In this document: one piece after another, positions 35,232 to 43,508 of the stretch
Layout of the letters: the number at the start of each line of letters is the position of its first letter
Numbering within the stretch: the first letter of the stretch is position 1
Assembly: GCA_963704025.1 (NCBI GenBank)
Contig: CAVPGP010000003.1
Coordinates: forward strand, 434,001-498,000
Reading direction: 5' to 3'
Source of the DNA: CAVPGP01 sp963704025
GTDB lineage: Bacteria; Actinomycetota; Thermoleophilia; Gaiellales; Gaiellaceae
Length of the DNA stretch: 64,000 bases
Made by a program: the position numbers and the translations under genes
The notes under the pieces: model-generated
Seen by the model: only the letters and a program-made list of their open reading frames with translations
Database searches by the model: none
Told to the model about the DNA's origin: nothing

Positions 35232-36320
35232 ATGAAGAAGTCCATCCGCCGAACGCCTTCGGCGTTCGCGGTTGCCGCAGTTGCGGCTCTCGCCGTGTCG
35301 GCGCTCGTCGGCACCTCGGCGAGCGCGTCCGGCCAGAAGCGGACGGCGACCGCACAGGTCTGCGTGCTGCTGCCCGACACCAAGTCGTCGGTTCGCTGGG
35401 AGACCCAGGACCGCCGCTACCTCGGCGCCGCGTTCAAGCGCCTCGGCGACACGTACAGCATCGTCAACGCACAGGGCAGCGCCCAGACGCAGATCAACCA
35501 GGCGCAGCAGTGCCTGACGAACGGCGCCAAGGTGATCCTGCTCGTCAACCTCGACTCCGGCTCGGGCAAGGCGATCCAGCAGCTGGCCGTCTCGCGCAAG
35601 GCGCAGGTCGTCGACTACGACCGCCTGACGCTGAAGGGCCTGAGCTCGTACTACGTGTCATTCGACAACCCCTCGGTCGGGAAGCTCCAGGGCCAGGGTG
35701 TCGTCAACGGCCTGAAGGCGAACGGGAAGATCAACTCCAAGCCGGTCGTCGCCGAGCTGAACGGCTCGCCCACGGACAACAACGCGACGCTGTTCAAGAG
35801 CGGCTACGACTCGATCCTCAAGCCGCTCTACTCGAAGGGCACGCTGGTCAAGGGCCCGGATCAGTGGGTGCCGGCGTGGGACAACCAGAAGGCACTGACG
35901 ATCTTCGAGCAGATGCTCGCGAAGACGAACAACAAGATCGACGCGGTCGCCGCGGCGAACGACGGGCTCGCGAACGCTGTCGTCTCGGCGCTCAAGAACC
36001 GCGGGCTCGACCCGGTGCCGCTGTCCGGTCAGGACGCGACGGCGCAGGGTGTCCAGAACATCCTCTCCGGCTGGCAGACGATGACCGTCTACAAGTCGAT
36101 CCGGACCGAGGCGAACGCGGCCGCGACCGTCGCCCACGGCATCCTCCACGCCAAGCCGATCAACACCCGCGGCAAGACGACGTTCGACGGCCGCCGCAAG
36201 GTGCCGTCGGTGCTCCTGACGCCGGTGTCGATCAACAAGAACAACTGGAACCTGCTCATCACCGACGGGTTCCTGAAGAAGAAGGACGTCTGCACCGGCG
36301 AGTACGCGAAGTACTGCTAG
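35232..36320 (+). CDS. Xylose-type (XylF-like) sugar-binding protein
   Basis: A 362-residue extracytoplasmic receptor for a pentose-type ABC importer. The signal peptide is about 1-33 (ending SASAS). The mature protein has the Peripla_BP_4 fold typical of XylF: VCVLLPDTKSSVRWETQDRR, QQCLTNGAKVILLVNLDSG, VDYDRLTLKG, YYVSFDNPSVGKLQG, PVVAELNGSPTDNNATLFKSGY and VAAANDGLANAVVSALK. ATG follows AGGAGG by six bases. The next genes encode the matching ATPase and permease, so D-xylose or a related sugar is the likely ligand (inference). Confidence 0.88.
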   Translation: MKKSIRRTPSAFAVAAVAALAVSALVGTSASASGQKRTATAQVCVLLPDTKSSVRWETQDRRYLGAAFKRLGDTYSIVNAQGSAQTQINQAQQCLTNGAKVILLVNLDSGSGKAIQQLAVSRKAQVVDYDRLTLKGLSSYYVSFDNPSVGKLQGQGVVNGLKANGKINSKPVVAELNGSPTDNNATLFKSGYDSILKPLYSKGTLVKGPDQWVPAWDNQKALTIFEQMLAKTNNKIDAVAAANDGLANAVVSALKNRGLDPVPLSGQDATAQGVQNILSGWQTMTVYKSIRTEANAAATVAHGILHAKPINTRGKTTFDGRRKVPSVLLTPVSINKNNWNLLITDGFLKKKDVCTGEYAKYC

Positions 36321-36347
36321 ATACTCACTGCTAGTAGATACTGCTAG
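36313..36347 (+). repeat. Three direct copies of ACTGCTAG at the xylF-like stop
   Basis: ACTGCTAG occurs at 36313, 36327 and 36340. The first copy holds the real stop codon, and the spacer GATACT is also repeated. It looks like a local duplication. No function is evident. Confidence 0.6.
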
Positions 36348-36369
36348 ACGCAGACCATGACCATCGAGC

Positions 36370-36398
36370 GTGTGGGGCGCCGCGTCGGCGCCCCACAC
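36370..36398 (+). terminator. Strong hairpin between binding protein and ATPase genes
   Basis: GTGTGGGGCGCCG pairs perfectly (13 bp) with CGGCGCCCCACAC across a CGT loop. It has no T tract. In this position such stems usually protect or partly end the binding-protein mRNA, so that the receptor is made in excess over ATPase and permease. Confidence 0.65.
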
Positions 36399-36427
36399 CT
36401 CAACTCCACGACGACCGACGACGAACG

Positions 36428-37213
36428 ATGACGGCGACCAACGGCGCGACTCCTATCCTCCAGATCAAGGGCATGTCGAAGAGCTTCGCCTCGGTCCTGG
36501 CGTTGCAGGACGTCGACTTCGAGGTGCGCCCCGGCGAGGTGATGGCCCTCGTCGGCGACAACGGAGCGGGCAAGTCGACGCTCATCAAGTGCATCGCCGG
36601 GATCTATGCGGCCGACGACGGCGAGATCCTCTTCGACGGCAAGCGGGTGTCGATCAACGGACCCAAGGACGCCGGGCGGCTCGGAATCGAGGTCGTCTAC
36701 CAGGATCTCGCGCTCTGTGACAACCTCGACGTCGTCCAGAACATGTACCTCGGGCGCGAAGCCCACGACGCGATCCTGCGGTTGCGCGAGCCGATCATGG
36801 AGGCGAAGACCTCGGAGACGCTGAAGAGCCTCTCCGTGACGACGATCCGCTCGGTCCGCCAACAGGTCGCGAGCCTGTCGGGCGGCCAGCGCCAGTCGGT
36901 GGCGGTCGCACGGGCGGTCATGTGGAACTCGCGCCTCGTGATCCTCGACGAGCCGACCGCGGCCCTGGGCGTCGCCCAGACGCAGCAGGTGCTCGAGCTC
37001 GTGGCCCGCCTGGCCGAGCAGGGCCTGGGGGTCGTGCTCATCTCGCACAACCTGCACGACATCTTCGAGGTCGCGACGCGGATCACCGTCCTGCGGCTCG
37101 GGCGGAACGCCGGCGTGTACGAGCGCGCCGCCACGACGCAGCAGGAGGTCGTGCATGCCATCACGGCCGGCGTGCCCACGAAGGTCGCCGGCATCCCGGA
37201 GGCGTCCCAATAG
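36428..37213 (+). CDS. Sugar ABC transporter ATPase, single-domain
   Basis: A 261-residue ATPase of the ribose/xylose (CUT2) type: Walker A GDNGAGKST, VVYQDLALCDNLDVVQNMYLGRE, an intact LSGGQRQ signature, Walker B LVILDEPTAALG (the usual final Asp is Gly) and LISHNLHD. Most xylose/ribose ATPases (XylG, RbsA) have two tandem nucleotide-binding domains in about 500 residues; only one is present here, as in FrcA-like proteins, so it should homodimerise. The permease starts 6 bases downstream. Confidence 0.9.
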   Translation: MTATNGATPILQIKGMSKSFASVLALQDVDFEVRPGEVMALVGDNGAGKSTLIKCIAGIYAADDGEILFDGKRVSINGPKDAGRLGIEVVYQDLALCDNLDVVQNMYLGREAHDAILRLREPIMEAKTSETLKSLSVTTIRSVRQQVASLSGGQRQSVAVARAVMWNSRLVILDEPTAALGVAQTQQVLELVARLAEQGLGVVLISHNLHDIFEVATRITVLRLGRNAGVYERAATTQQEVVHAITAGVPTKVAGIPEASQ

Positions 37214-37218
37214 CCGAC

Positions 37219-38448
37219 GTGCCTGCATCCGTCGTCCCGGAGCCGGGGTCCCGGACGGTCCCCATTCGCGAGCTGGCCCACGACCGGTGGATCGCGATCA
37301 AGTCGGGAGACGTCGGCAGCCTGCCCGTGATCATCGCCCTGATCCTGATCACCATCGTCTTCACGAAGATCAACAGCAACTTCCTGACCGCGGGGAACTT
37401 CGTGAACATCATCGTGCAGATGGCGGGCTTCACGGCGATCGCCATCGGCGTCGTCTTCGTCTTGCTGATCGGCGAGATCGACCTCTCGATCGGCTACGTC
37501 GCCGGGATCGGCGGCGTCGTGGTCGCGGAGCTGCAACAGCCCGACGGCAGCTGGCAGATCAAGGGCCTGCTCGCGATCGTGATCGCGATCGTGATCTGCG
37601 CGCTGATCGACGCGTTCCAGGGTTCGTTCGTGGCGCTGATCGGCGTGCCGTCGTTCGTCGTCACGCTCGCCGGCCTGCTCTTCTGGCAGGGCGTGATCCT
37701 CAAGGTGATCGGAATCCAGGGCGTGATCGTCATCCAGGACAACACCATCAACAACGTCGCCAATTACTACTTCTCGGACAGGTGGGCGTGGATTCTCGGT
37801 CTCGCCACGATCGCCGGCTACGCGCTCGTCGCTCTCGTGGGGGTAGCCGGCCGCCGCCGGCACGGGATCTTCAGCGACAACCTCGTCCTGGTCGCGGCGA
37901 AGATCGCCGGCGTGGCCGCCGTGACGGTCGCGGTCGTCGTCACCTGCAACAACGCGACCGACCAGGGGCTGCCGTTCGCGGGCGTGCTCATCGTCGCCCT
38001 GCTGGTCTTCTGGACGTTCATCGCCAAGCGCACCGTCTTCGGCCGCCATGTCTACGCGGTCGGCGGCAACGCCGAGGCCGCGCGCCGCGCCGGCATCAAC
38101 GTCGCGCGGATCCGGATCGTCGTCTTCATGATCATGGGCGCGATGGCCGCGGTCGGCGGCGTGATCCTCGCGGCCCGCCTCCGCTCGGTCGACCTGAACG
38201 CAGGCGGCGGCACCCTCCTGCTCGACGCGATCGCGGCCGCGGTCATCGGCGGCGCGAGCCTGTTCGGCGGCCGCGGCGAGGTGAAGGCCGCGGTTCTCGG
38301 CGCGCTCGTGATCGCCTCGCTCGAGAACGGCTCCGACCTCGCCGGCTGGAGCGCGGGCACGAAGTTCATGATCGTCGGCGCCTTCCTGCTCGCCGCGGTG
38401 ACGCTCGACACGGTCCTGCGCCAGCGACAGACGCGATCCGGGCGCTGA
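37219..38448 (+). CDS. Sugar ABC transporter permease (XylH-like)
   Basis: A 409-residue BPD_transp_2 (CUT2) permease with about ten or more helices. Family segments are NFLTAGNFVNIIVQMAGFTAIAIGVVFVLLIGEIDLSIGYVAG, GLLAIVIAIVICALIDAFQG, IGVPSFVVTLAGLLFWQG, GRHVYAVGGNAEAARRAGINV and AAAVIGGASLFGGRGEVKAAVLGALVIA. The insertion in the middle (IQDNTINNVANYYFSDRWAW) is typical of XylH. GTG is the chosen start. With the ATPase and two binding proteins it completes an importer. Confidence 0.9.
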   Translation: MPASVVPEPGSRTVPIRELAHDRWIAIKSGDVGSLPVIIALILITIVFTKINSNFLTAGNFVNIIVQMAGFTAIAIGVVFVLLIGEIDLSIGYVAGIGGVVVAELQQPDGSWQIKGLLAIVIAIVICALIDAFQGSFVALIGVPSFVVTLAGLLFWQGVILKVIGIQGVIVIQDNTINNVANYYFSDRWAWILGLATIAGYALVALVGVAGRRRHGIFSDNLVLVAAKIAGVAAVTVAVVVTCNNATDQGLPFAGVLIVALLVFWTFIAKRTVFGRHVYAVGGNAEAARRAGINVARIRIVVFMIMGAMAAVGGVILAARLRSVDLNAGGGTLLLDAIAAAVIGGASLFGGRGEVKAAVLGALVIASLENGSDLAGWSAGTKFMIVGAFLLAAVTLDTVLRQRQTRSGR

Positions 38449-38453
38449 GCCGG

Positions 38454-39452
38454 ATGAAGACGAGTCTCGGCATCTGGGCGTTCGGCTCGATGGCCACGCG
38501 CTTCAACCCGGGCGGCTACAAGCCGGAGCTCGCCGGCGCCTCGACCGTGGACAGGGTGCGTACCGCCGTCGACGGGCTCGGCGACCTGATCGACGACTAC
38601 GAGTTCCACTACCCGCAGGAGCTGTCGCGGGACAACCTCGACGAGGTCGTCGCGGCGTTGGACGGCCACGGCGTCTACTGCATCGCGAGCGGCCTCCATC
38701 TCGACCCCCGCTTCGGAAAAGGCGGGTTCTGCTCACCGGACGACGCGACCCGGGGCGAGGCGCTGCGGCTCACATTCGAGGCGATCGACCTTGCGGCCGA
38801 CGTCGGCGCCCAGATGATCATCTGGCCAGGAATCGAGGGCTACAACTACCCGTTCCAGACGCCGTATGCGGAGTCGTGGGCGCGCTTTGTCGACGGCGTC
38901 GGCGTGGCGGCACAGCACGCGCGCGAGGCGGGCGTGACGGTGTTCCTGGAGCACAAGAACTCCGAGCCGGCGATGAAGATCCTGATGCGGAACATCGGCA
39001 TGACGCTGCACGTGATCCACACGCTGCGTCGCCAGGGCCTCGACAACGTCAAGGTCAACATGGACTGGCAGCACCTGATCATGAACGGTGAGAGTCTCGG
39101 CGAGTACGCGGCGCTGCTGGCGGCCGAGGGGCTGCTCGGGCACCAGCACGCGAATTCCGGCTGGGGGACGTTCGACGACGACAACATGGTCGGCGCGACG
39201 GCCTTCATGGAGACGCTCGAGCTGGCCCTCGAGCTGCGCCGCGCCCGCTACGGCGAGCAGGGAGAGCGTCTGGGCTTCGACCTCTACCCGTACACCGAGG
39301 ACGCGGTCGCGGCGGTGCGGCGGTCGGTGCTGCAGTGGAGGTTCATCGACTCGGTCGCGGGCAGGATCGACGGCGCGGCCCTGCGCGAGGCGCAGTCGCA
39401 GAAGGACGCCGTCGCCGCCTACGAGCTCGTCTACGCTGCGCTCGGCGCGTGA
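38454..39452 (+). CDS. TIM-barrel sugar isomerase/epimerase (xylose-isomerase-like)
   Basis: A 332-residue AP-endonuclease-2/xylose-isomerase-like TIM barrel, shorter than classical XylA (about 390). Metal-binding positions are recognisable: Glu-Lys in FLEHKNSEP, Asp-His in NMDWQH, His in GHQHANSGWG and Asp/Glu in FDLYPYTED. It probably interconverts the aldose and ketose that the neighbouring kinase uses. ATG lies five bases after the permease stop, and the 3' end overlaps the VOC gene by GTGA, so it belongs to the transport operon. Confidence 0.82.
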   Translation: MKTSLGIWAFGSMATRFNPGGYKPELAGASTVDRVRTAVDGLGDLIDDYEFHYPQELSRDNLDEVVAALDGHGVYCIASGLHLDPRFGKGGFCSPDDATRGEALRLTFEAIDLAADVGAQMIIWPGIEGYNYPFQTPYAESWARFVDGVGVAAQHAREAGVTVFLEHKNSEPAMKILMRNIGMTLHVIHTLRRQGLDNVKVNMDWQHLIMNGESLGEYAALLAAEGLLGHQHANSGWGTFDDDNMVGATAFMETLELALELRRARYGEQGERLGFDLYPYTEDAVAAVRRSVLQWRFIDSVAGRIDGAALREAQSQKDAVAAYELVYAALGA

Positions 39453-39820
39453 GGCTCCAGCACGTATCGGTGATCATTCCCCCGGGGGACGAGTCGCGGG
39501 CCGCGGCGGTCGGGTTCTACGGCCGGCTGCTCGGGCTGGAGGAGCGGGACGTGCCGCCGCGCCTCGACCCGGCGGAGCTGATCTGGTTTCGCGCCGGCGG
39601 CGACCTCGAGCTCCACCTGATCCAACAGGCCGCGCCGGCGGAGGACCAGCGCCACTTCTGCCTCGAGGTCGAGGGCGACGACCTGGACGGGCTGCGGGCC
39701 CGAATCGAGGAGCACGGCACGCGGACTACGGACGCGACGCCGATCGTCGGGCGGCCGCGGTTCTTCTGCCGGGACCCTTTTGGCAACCTCGTCGAGCTGA
39801 CGCAGATCGCTCAGCCGTGA
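39449..39820 (+). CDS. VOC/glyoxalase-family protein
   Basis: A 123-residue single VOC domain (LQHVSVIIPPGDESRAAAVGFYGRLLGLEE..., LELHLIQQ, FCLEVEGDDLDGLRARIEEHG, FFCRDPFGNLVELTQ). Potential metal ligands are His in LQHVSV, His in LHLIQQ and Glu in VELTQ. It acts as a dimer in relatives. Substrate unknown; its position between the isomerase and a HAD phosphatase suggests clearing of a sugar-derived side product (inference). GTG overlaps the isomerase stop. Confidence 0.82.
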   Translation: MRLQHVSVIIPPGDESRAAAVGFYGRLLGLEERDVPPRLDPAELIWFRAGGDLELHLIQQAAPAEDQRHFCLEVEGDDLDGLRARIEEHGTRTTDATPIVGRPRFFCRDPFGNLVELTQIAQP

Positions 39821-39830
39821 GGCAGGCCGC

Positions 39831-40493
39831 CTGAACGCGCTGATCTTCGACCTCGACGGGACGCTCGTGGACACCGTCTACGCCCACGTATTCGCGTGGC
39901 AGCGGGCGCTGGACGACGCCGGGATGCCGATCGACGGCTGGCGGATCCACCGGCGGATCGGCATGAGCGGCGGTCTCTTCGCGCGGGCGGTCGCGCGCGA
40001 GGTCGGGAGGGCGCTCGGCCCGGAGGAGACCGAGGCGATCCAGCGCCGCCACGGCGAGCTCTTCCGCGAGCTGCTGCCCGAGCGTCGCCCGCTCCCCGGT
40101 GCAGTCGAGCTGCTGCGGGAGCTGCGCGAGCTGGGAATCACGCACGGAATCGCCACCTCCGGGAGGCGGCCGGAGATCGACCGCTCGCTCGAGGCCCTCG
40201 GGGTCGGCGCGGAGACCGTGGTCGTCGAGCGGGGCGACGTCTCGCGTGCGAAGCCGGAGCCGGATCTCTTCGTCGAGTGCGCGCGACGGCTCGGCGCCGC
40301 GCCGGACGACTGCTACGTCGTCGGCGACGCCGTCTGGGACCTGCTCGCCGCCCGCCGGGCGCGGATGCTGAGCGTCGGCCTCCTCTCGGGCGGGTACGGC
40401 GAAGACGAGTTGACCCGCGCGGGCGCCTTCCGCGTCTACCGCGACGCGGATGAGCTGCGCGACTCGCTCGACGAGCTGGGCGTCCTGCCGTGA
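39831..40493 (+). CDS. HAD-family phosphatase with an apparent CTG start
   Basis: A beta-phosphoglucomutase/phosphoglycolate-phosphatase-like HAD enzyme of 220 residues. Motif I IFDLDGTLVDT is encoded from 39843, upstream of the first GTG (39867). Between the in-frame TGA at 39798 and motif I there is no ATG, GTG or TTG, so CTG 39831 is the only near-cognate start. Other motifs are the Ser of IATSGRR, Lys of SRAKPEPDLF and Asp pair of VVGDAVWD. The helical cap is type C1. It sits in the sugar cluster and may act on sugar phosphates. Confidence 0.82.
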   Translation: MNALIFDLDGTLVDTVYAHVFAWQRALDDAGMPIDGWRIHRRIGMSGGLFARAVAREVGRALGPEETEAIQRRHGELFRELLPERRPLPGAVELLRELRELGITHGIATSGRRPEIDRSLEALGVGAETVVVERGDVSRAKPEPDLFVECARRLGAAPDDCYVVGDAVWDLLAARRARMLSVGLLSGGYGEDELTRAGAFRVYRDADELRDSLDELGVLP

Positions 40494-40531
40494 CGGTGTC
40501 GAGGCAGAAGACGGGAGCCGCCGGCGTGAGG

Positions 40532-41035
40532 CTACGCAGCCAGGAGGCGCGCGAGCTCGTCGCGCGCGTCCTCGGTGACAGGCGTGCCGTGCGTGACGAG
40601 GAGCAGCTCGACCGGCAGCACGAGCAAGGCCCGCAGGCGCTCCTTCAGCTCCTCGTGAGACTGCCCCTCCGGCATCCACTGCGCCTGGGCGAGCTCGAGC
40701 TCGCCGCGGAGCTTGTGGATCACGTCGCCGAAGACGAGGGCGCCGTGCTCCTCGATCCAGAAGAGCCGGTCGCCGGGCCAACAGGCGGGGCGCGTTTCGA
40801 CGCCGGGGAACGAGTCGACGACGTTCATGCCCTCGCTGGAGCGCGCGTGCCACGGCTGCGTCAGCAGCACGTCGGCGTCGCGGAGCTCGTCCGGCGGCTC
40901 GGCCGGGTCGAAGAGCACCGTCCGGCCGCCGTTCCGGTAGGCGTACGACGTCACCTCCGGGCCCCAGTCCTCCGCTTCCGTCCAGCCGGGGTGCCGGCCC
41001 TCCCACCACCACAGTCCCGGACGGAGCTCCTCCAT
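40532..41035 (-). CDS. MBL-like protein lacking the metal motif
   Basis: A 167-residue protein resembling a trimmed metallo-beta-lactamase fold (LWWWEGRHPGW, TVLFDPAEPPDEL, DADVLLTQPWHARSSEGM, GALVFGDVIHKL, LLLVTHGTPVTEDA). The HxHxDH metal motif is absent: only one His remains at LLTQPWHAR, with VTHGTP later. A catalytic role is doubtful. It runs opposite to the operon, and its start codon overlaps the likely start region of the kinase gene by two bases. TACGCT on the minus strand lies eight bases upstream. Confidence 0.65.
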   Translation of the reverse strand: MEELRPGLWWWEGRHPGWTEAEDWGPEVTSYAYRNGGRTVLFDPAEPPDELRDADVLLTQPWHARSSEGMNVVDSFPGVETRPACWPGDRLFWIEEHGALVFGDVIHKLRGELELAQAQWMPEGQSHEELKERLRALLVLPVELLLVTHGTPVTEDARDELARLLAA

Positions 41036-42464
41036 CGCTGAAGAGCGTACTCTCGTCGGCCTCGACGTCGGCACCTCGGGAGTGAAGGCGGTCGCCGTGA
41101 CGGCAACCGGTGAGATCGTCGCGCGCGCGGAGCGGGGCTACGAGCTCTCGACCCCGCGGCCCGGGTGGGCCGAACAGGATCCGGACGACTGGGTGCGCGC
41201 CGCGTCGGAGGCACTTTCGGCGCTCGACGTCGAGCCGGCGGGGATCGGTCTCTCGGGACAGATGCACGGCCTCGTCGCGCTCGGTGCCGACGAGCGCCCC
41301 CTCCGGCCTGCGATCCTCTGGAACGACCAGCGGACCGAGGCCGAATGCCGCGAGATCGAGGAGCGGGTCGGGCTCGAGCGGCTCGTCGCGCTGACGGGCA
41401 ACCGCGCGCTGACGGGATTCACCGCGCCCAAGCTGCTCTGGCTCCGCAGGCACGAGCCCGGAACCTACGCTGCGATCCGCCACGTGCTCCTGCCCAAGGA
41501 CTATGTCCGCCTGCGGCTGACAGGAGAGCACGCGACCGACGTCGCCGACGCGTCCGGGACGCTGCTCTTCGACGTCGCCCGCCGGCGCTGGTCCGAGGAG
41601 GTGCTCGACGCGCTCGAGGTGCCCCGCGACTGGCTGCCACGGGTGCTCGAGTCGCCTGAGGTCTCCGGTACCTGGGACGGCGTTCCGGTCGCGGCCGGGG
41701 CAGGAGACCAGGCGGCCGCCGCCCTCGGCGTGGGCGTCGCCCGGCCGGGGCCGGTCTCCGTCGTCCTCGGCACCTCGGGCGTCGTCTTCGCGGCGCTCGA
41801 CTCGTTCGCACCCGACCCCGAGGCGCGCGTCCACGTGTTCTGCCACGCCGTCCCCGGCACATGGCACGCCATGGGCGTGATGCTCTCCGCCGCGGGCTCG
41901 CTGCGCTGGCTGCGCGACGTCGTCGGCGAGACGTACGACGAGCTGCTCCGGGAGGCGCGCCGCTGGCCGCCCGGCACCGAGGGGCTGCTGTTCGCGCCGT
42001 ATCTCGCCGGCGAGCGGACGCCGCACGCGGACCCGCATGCGCGCGGCGCGTTCGTCGGGCTCTCGCTCCGGCACGATCGCGGCGCGCTCGTGCGCGCCGT
42101 GCTCGAGGGCGTCGCGTTCGGCCTCCGCGACTCGCTGGAGCTCCTCGGCGGGCTCGGCGTCCGTGCGGACGCAGGCCGCGCCTCGGGCGGCGGCGCCCGC
42201 GGCCGGTTCTGGCTCGAGATCGTCGCATCCGCGCTCGGCCTGCCGCTCGAGCTGACCGCGGCGGAGGAGGGGTCGGCCTACGGGGCCGCGCTGCTCGGCG
42301 GCGTCGCAGCCGGCGTCTTCTCGGACCCCGCCGAGGCGGTCGCGGCCTGCGTCCGCGTCACGGACACGATCGAGCCGAACGATGCGTGGCGGGAGGCCTA
42401 CGAGGCCGAGTACGCTCGCTTCCGCCTGCTCTATCCCCAACTGCAGCCACTGGAGGAGCGATGA
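41034..42464 (+). CDS. xylB: Xylulokinase-like FGGY carbohydrate kinase, unusual start
   Basis: Phosphorylates a ketopentose with ATP. FGGY features are the phosphate loop VGLDVGTSGVKAV, the substrate site GIGLSGQMHGLV, AILWNDQRT, AGAGDQAAAALGVG, the ATP-site GTSGVVFA, LFAPYLAGERTPH and ASGGGARGRFW. The first motif is encoded upstream of the first GTG (41082), and the frame back to the TAG at 40938 has no ATG, GTG, TTG or CTG. ATC 41034, eight bases after GGAG, is the best candidate. Otherwise the gene starts at 41082 without its phosphate loop. The length with ATC is 476 residues, near normal. Confidence 0.85.
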   Translation: MAEERTLVGLDVGTSGVKAVAVTATGEIVARAERGYELSTPRPGWAEQDPDDWVRAASEALSALDVEPAGIGLSGQMHGLVALGADERPLRPAILWNDQRTEAECREIEERVGLERLVALTGNRALTGFTAPKLLWLRRHEPGTYAAIRHVLLPKDYVRLRLTGEHATDVADASGTLLFDVARRRWSEEVLDALEVPRDWLPRVLESPEVSGTWDGVPVAAGAGDQAAAALGVGVARPGPVSVVLGTSGVVFAALDSFAPDPEARVHVFCHAVPGTWHAMGVMLSAAGSLRWLRDVVGETYDELLREARRWPPGTEGLLFAPYLAGERTPHADPHARGAFVGLSLRHDRGALVRAVLEGVAFGLRDSLELLGGLGVRADAGRASGGGARGRFWLEIVASALGLPLELTAAEEGSAYGAALLGGVAAGVFSDPAEAVAACVRVTDTIEPNDAWREAYEAEYARFRLLYPQLQPLEER

Positions 42465-43411
42465 TCCGCTTCGGCCTGCTCTCGACGGCCAACATCAACC
42501 AGCACCTGCTCGCGACCCGGGACGACGCGCAGGGGTACGAGATCGTCGCCGTCGGCTCGCGCGACCAGGCCCGTGCCGACGCATACGCGCGCGAGCACCG
42601 GATCGAGCGGGCGCACGGGTCCTACGAGGCGCTGCTGGCCGATCCCGGCCTCGACGCCATCTACGTCGCACTGCCGAACGCGCTGCACCACGAATGGACG
42701 GTGCGGGCGCTCGAGACCGGGAAGCACGTGCTCTGCGAGAAGCCGTTCAGCCGGCACCCGCAGGACGTCGAGGACGCGTTCGCGGTCGCCGAGCGCGCCG
42801 GGCTCCGGCTGATGGAGGGCTTCATGTGGCGCCACAACCCGCAGACGGCCCGCCTGCTCGAGCTGCTGCCCGAGATCGGCGAGCTGGTCGCGATCCGCGC
42901 CACCTTCGCATTCGTGAACGACCGCGAGCACGACGTCAGGCTCTCCTCCGAGCTCGACGGCGGCGCCCTGCTCGACCTGGGCTGCTACTGCATCTCGGGG
43001 TCACGGCTGCTCGCCGGCCGCGAGCCGGACCGGGTCTACGGCGAGATCGTGCGCGGACGCGGCGGCGTCGACGAGGTCGCGACCGCGCTGCTCCGCTTCG
43101 GCGACGTGACCGCCGAGCTCGCGTGCAGCTTCCGGAGCGACCACCAGGGCCTCGAGGCAATCGGGACGCTGGGATCGCTGTACGTCCCGGATCCCTGGCA
43201 TGCGAGGGCTGGCCTGATCGTCGTCAACGGCCGCGAGGAGCGGGTCGCGCCGACGAGCTCCTACCTGCTCGAGCTGGAGAACTTCAGCGCGGCGATCCGC
43301 GGCGAGGCGGAACCCCTCCTGGGCCGCGACGACGCGCTCGGCCAGGCCCGCGCGCTCGACGCGATCTTCCGCTCGGCGGAGACGCACGACTCGGCCGCGC
43401 TGCCGCAGTAA
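42461..43411 (+). CDS. Gfo/Idh/MocA oxidoreductase (xylose dehydrogenase-like)
   Basis: A 316-residue NAD(P)-dependent sugar dehydrogenase. The Rossmann part starts at RFGLLSTANINQHLL, with VAVGSRDQARADAYA and YVALPNALHHEWTVRALE. The catalytic Lys is in CEKPFSRH, and the second-domain motif GGALLDLGCYCISGSRLLAG with EFxF-like WRHNPQT fits the D-xylose 1-dehydrogenase / dihydrodiol dehydrogenase branch. ATG overlaps the kinase stop (ATGA) behind a GGAGGA Shine-Dalgarno. As the last gene of the sugar cluster, it would give an oxidative side route for the same sugar (inference). Confidence 0.88.
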   Translation: MIRFGLLSTANINQHLLATRDDAQGYEIVAVGSRDQARADAYAREHRIERAHGSYEALLADPGLDAIYVALPNALHHEWTVRALETGKHVLCEKPFSRHPQDVEDAFAVAERAGLRLMEGFMWRHNPQTARLLELLPEIGELVAIRATFAFVNDREHDVRLSSELDGGALLDLGCYCISGSRLLAGREPDRVYGEIVRGRGGVDEVATALLRFGDVTAELACSFRSDHQGLEAIGTLGSLYVPDPWHARAGLIVVNGREERVAPTSSYLLELENFSAAIRGEAEPLLGRDDALGQARALDAIFRSAETHDSAALPQ

Positions 43412-43435
43412 GCGGCCAAGCGCCGCTGCCGGGTC

Positions 43436-43466
43436 ACGTGTACCTGGTCGCCGACCAGGTACACGT
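43436..43466 (+). terminator. 31-bp palindrome followed by T-rich tract: terminator of the sugar cluster
   Basis: ACGTGTACCTGGTCG pairs perfectly (15 bp) with its inverse across a single central C, and TCTTTGTTTC follows. It is an intrinsic terminator for the plus-strand operon. Its core (GTACCTGGTCG and inverse) is shared with the next palindrome. Confidence 0.75.
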
Positions 43467-43508
43467 TCTTTGTTTCAACAGCTAAATCGCCGCTTGAAGG
43501 CGAATCGT

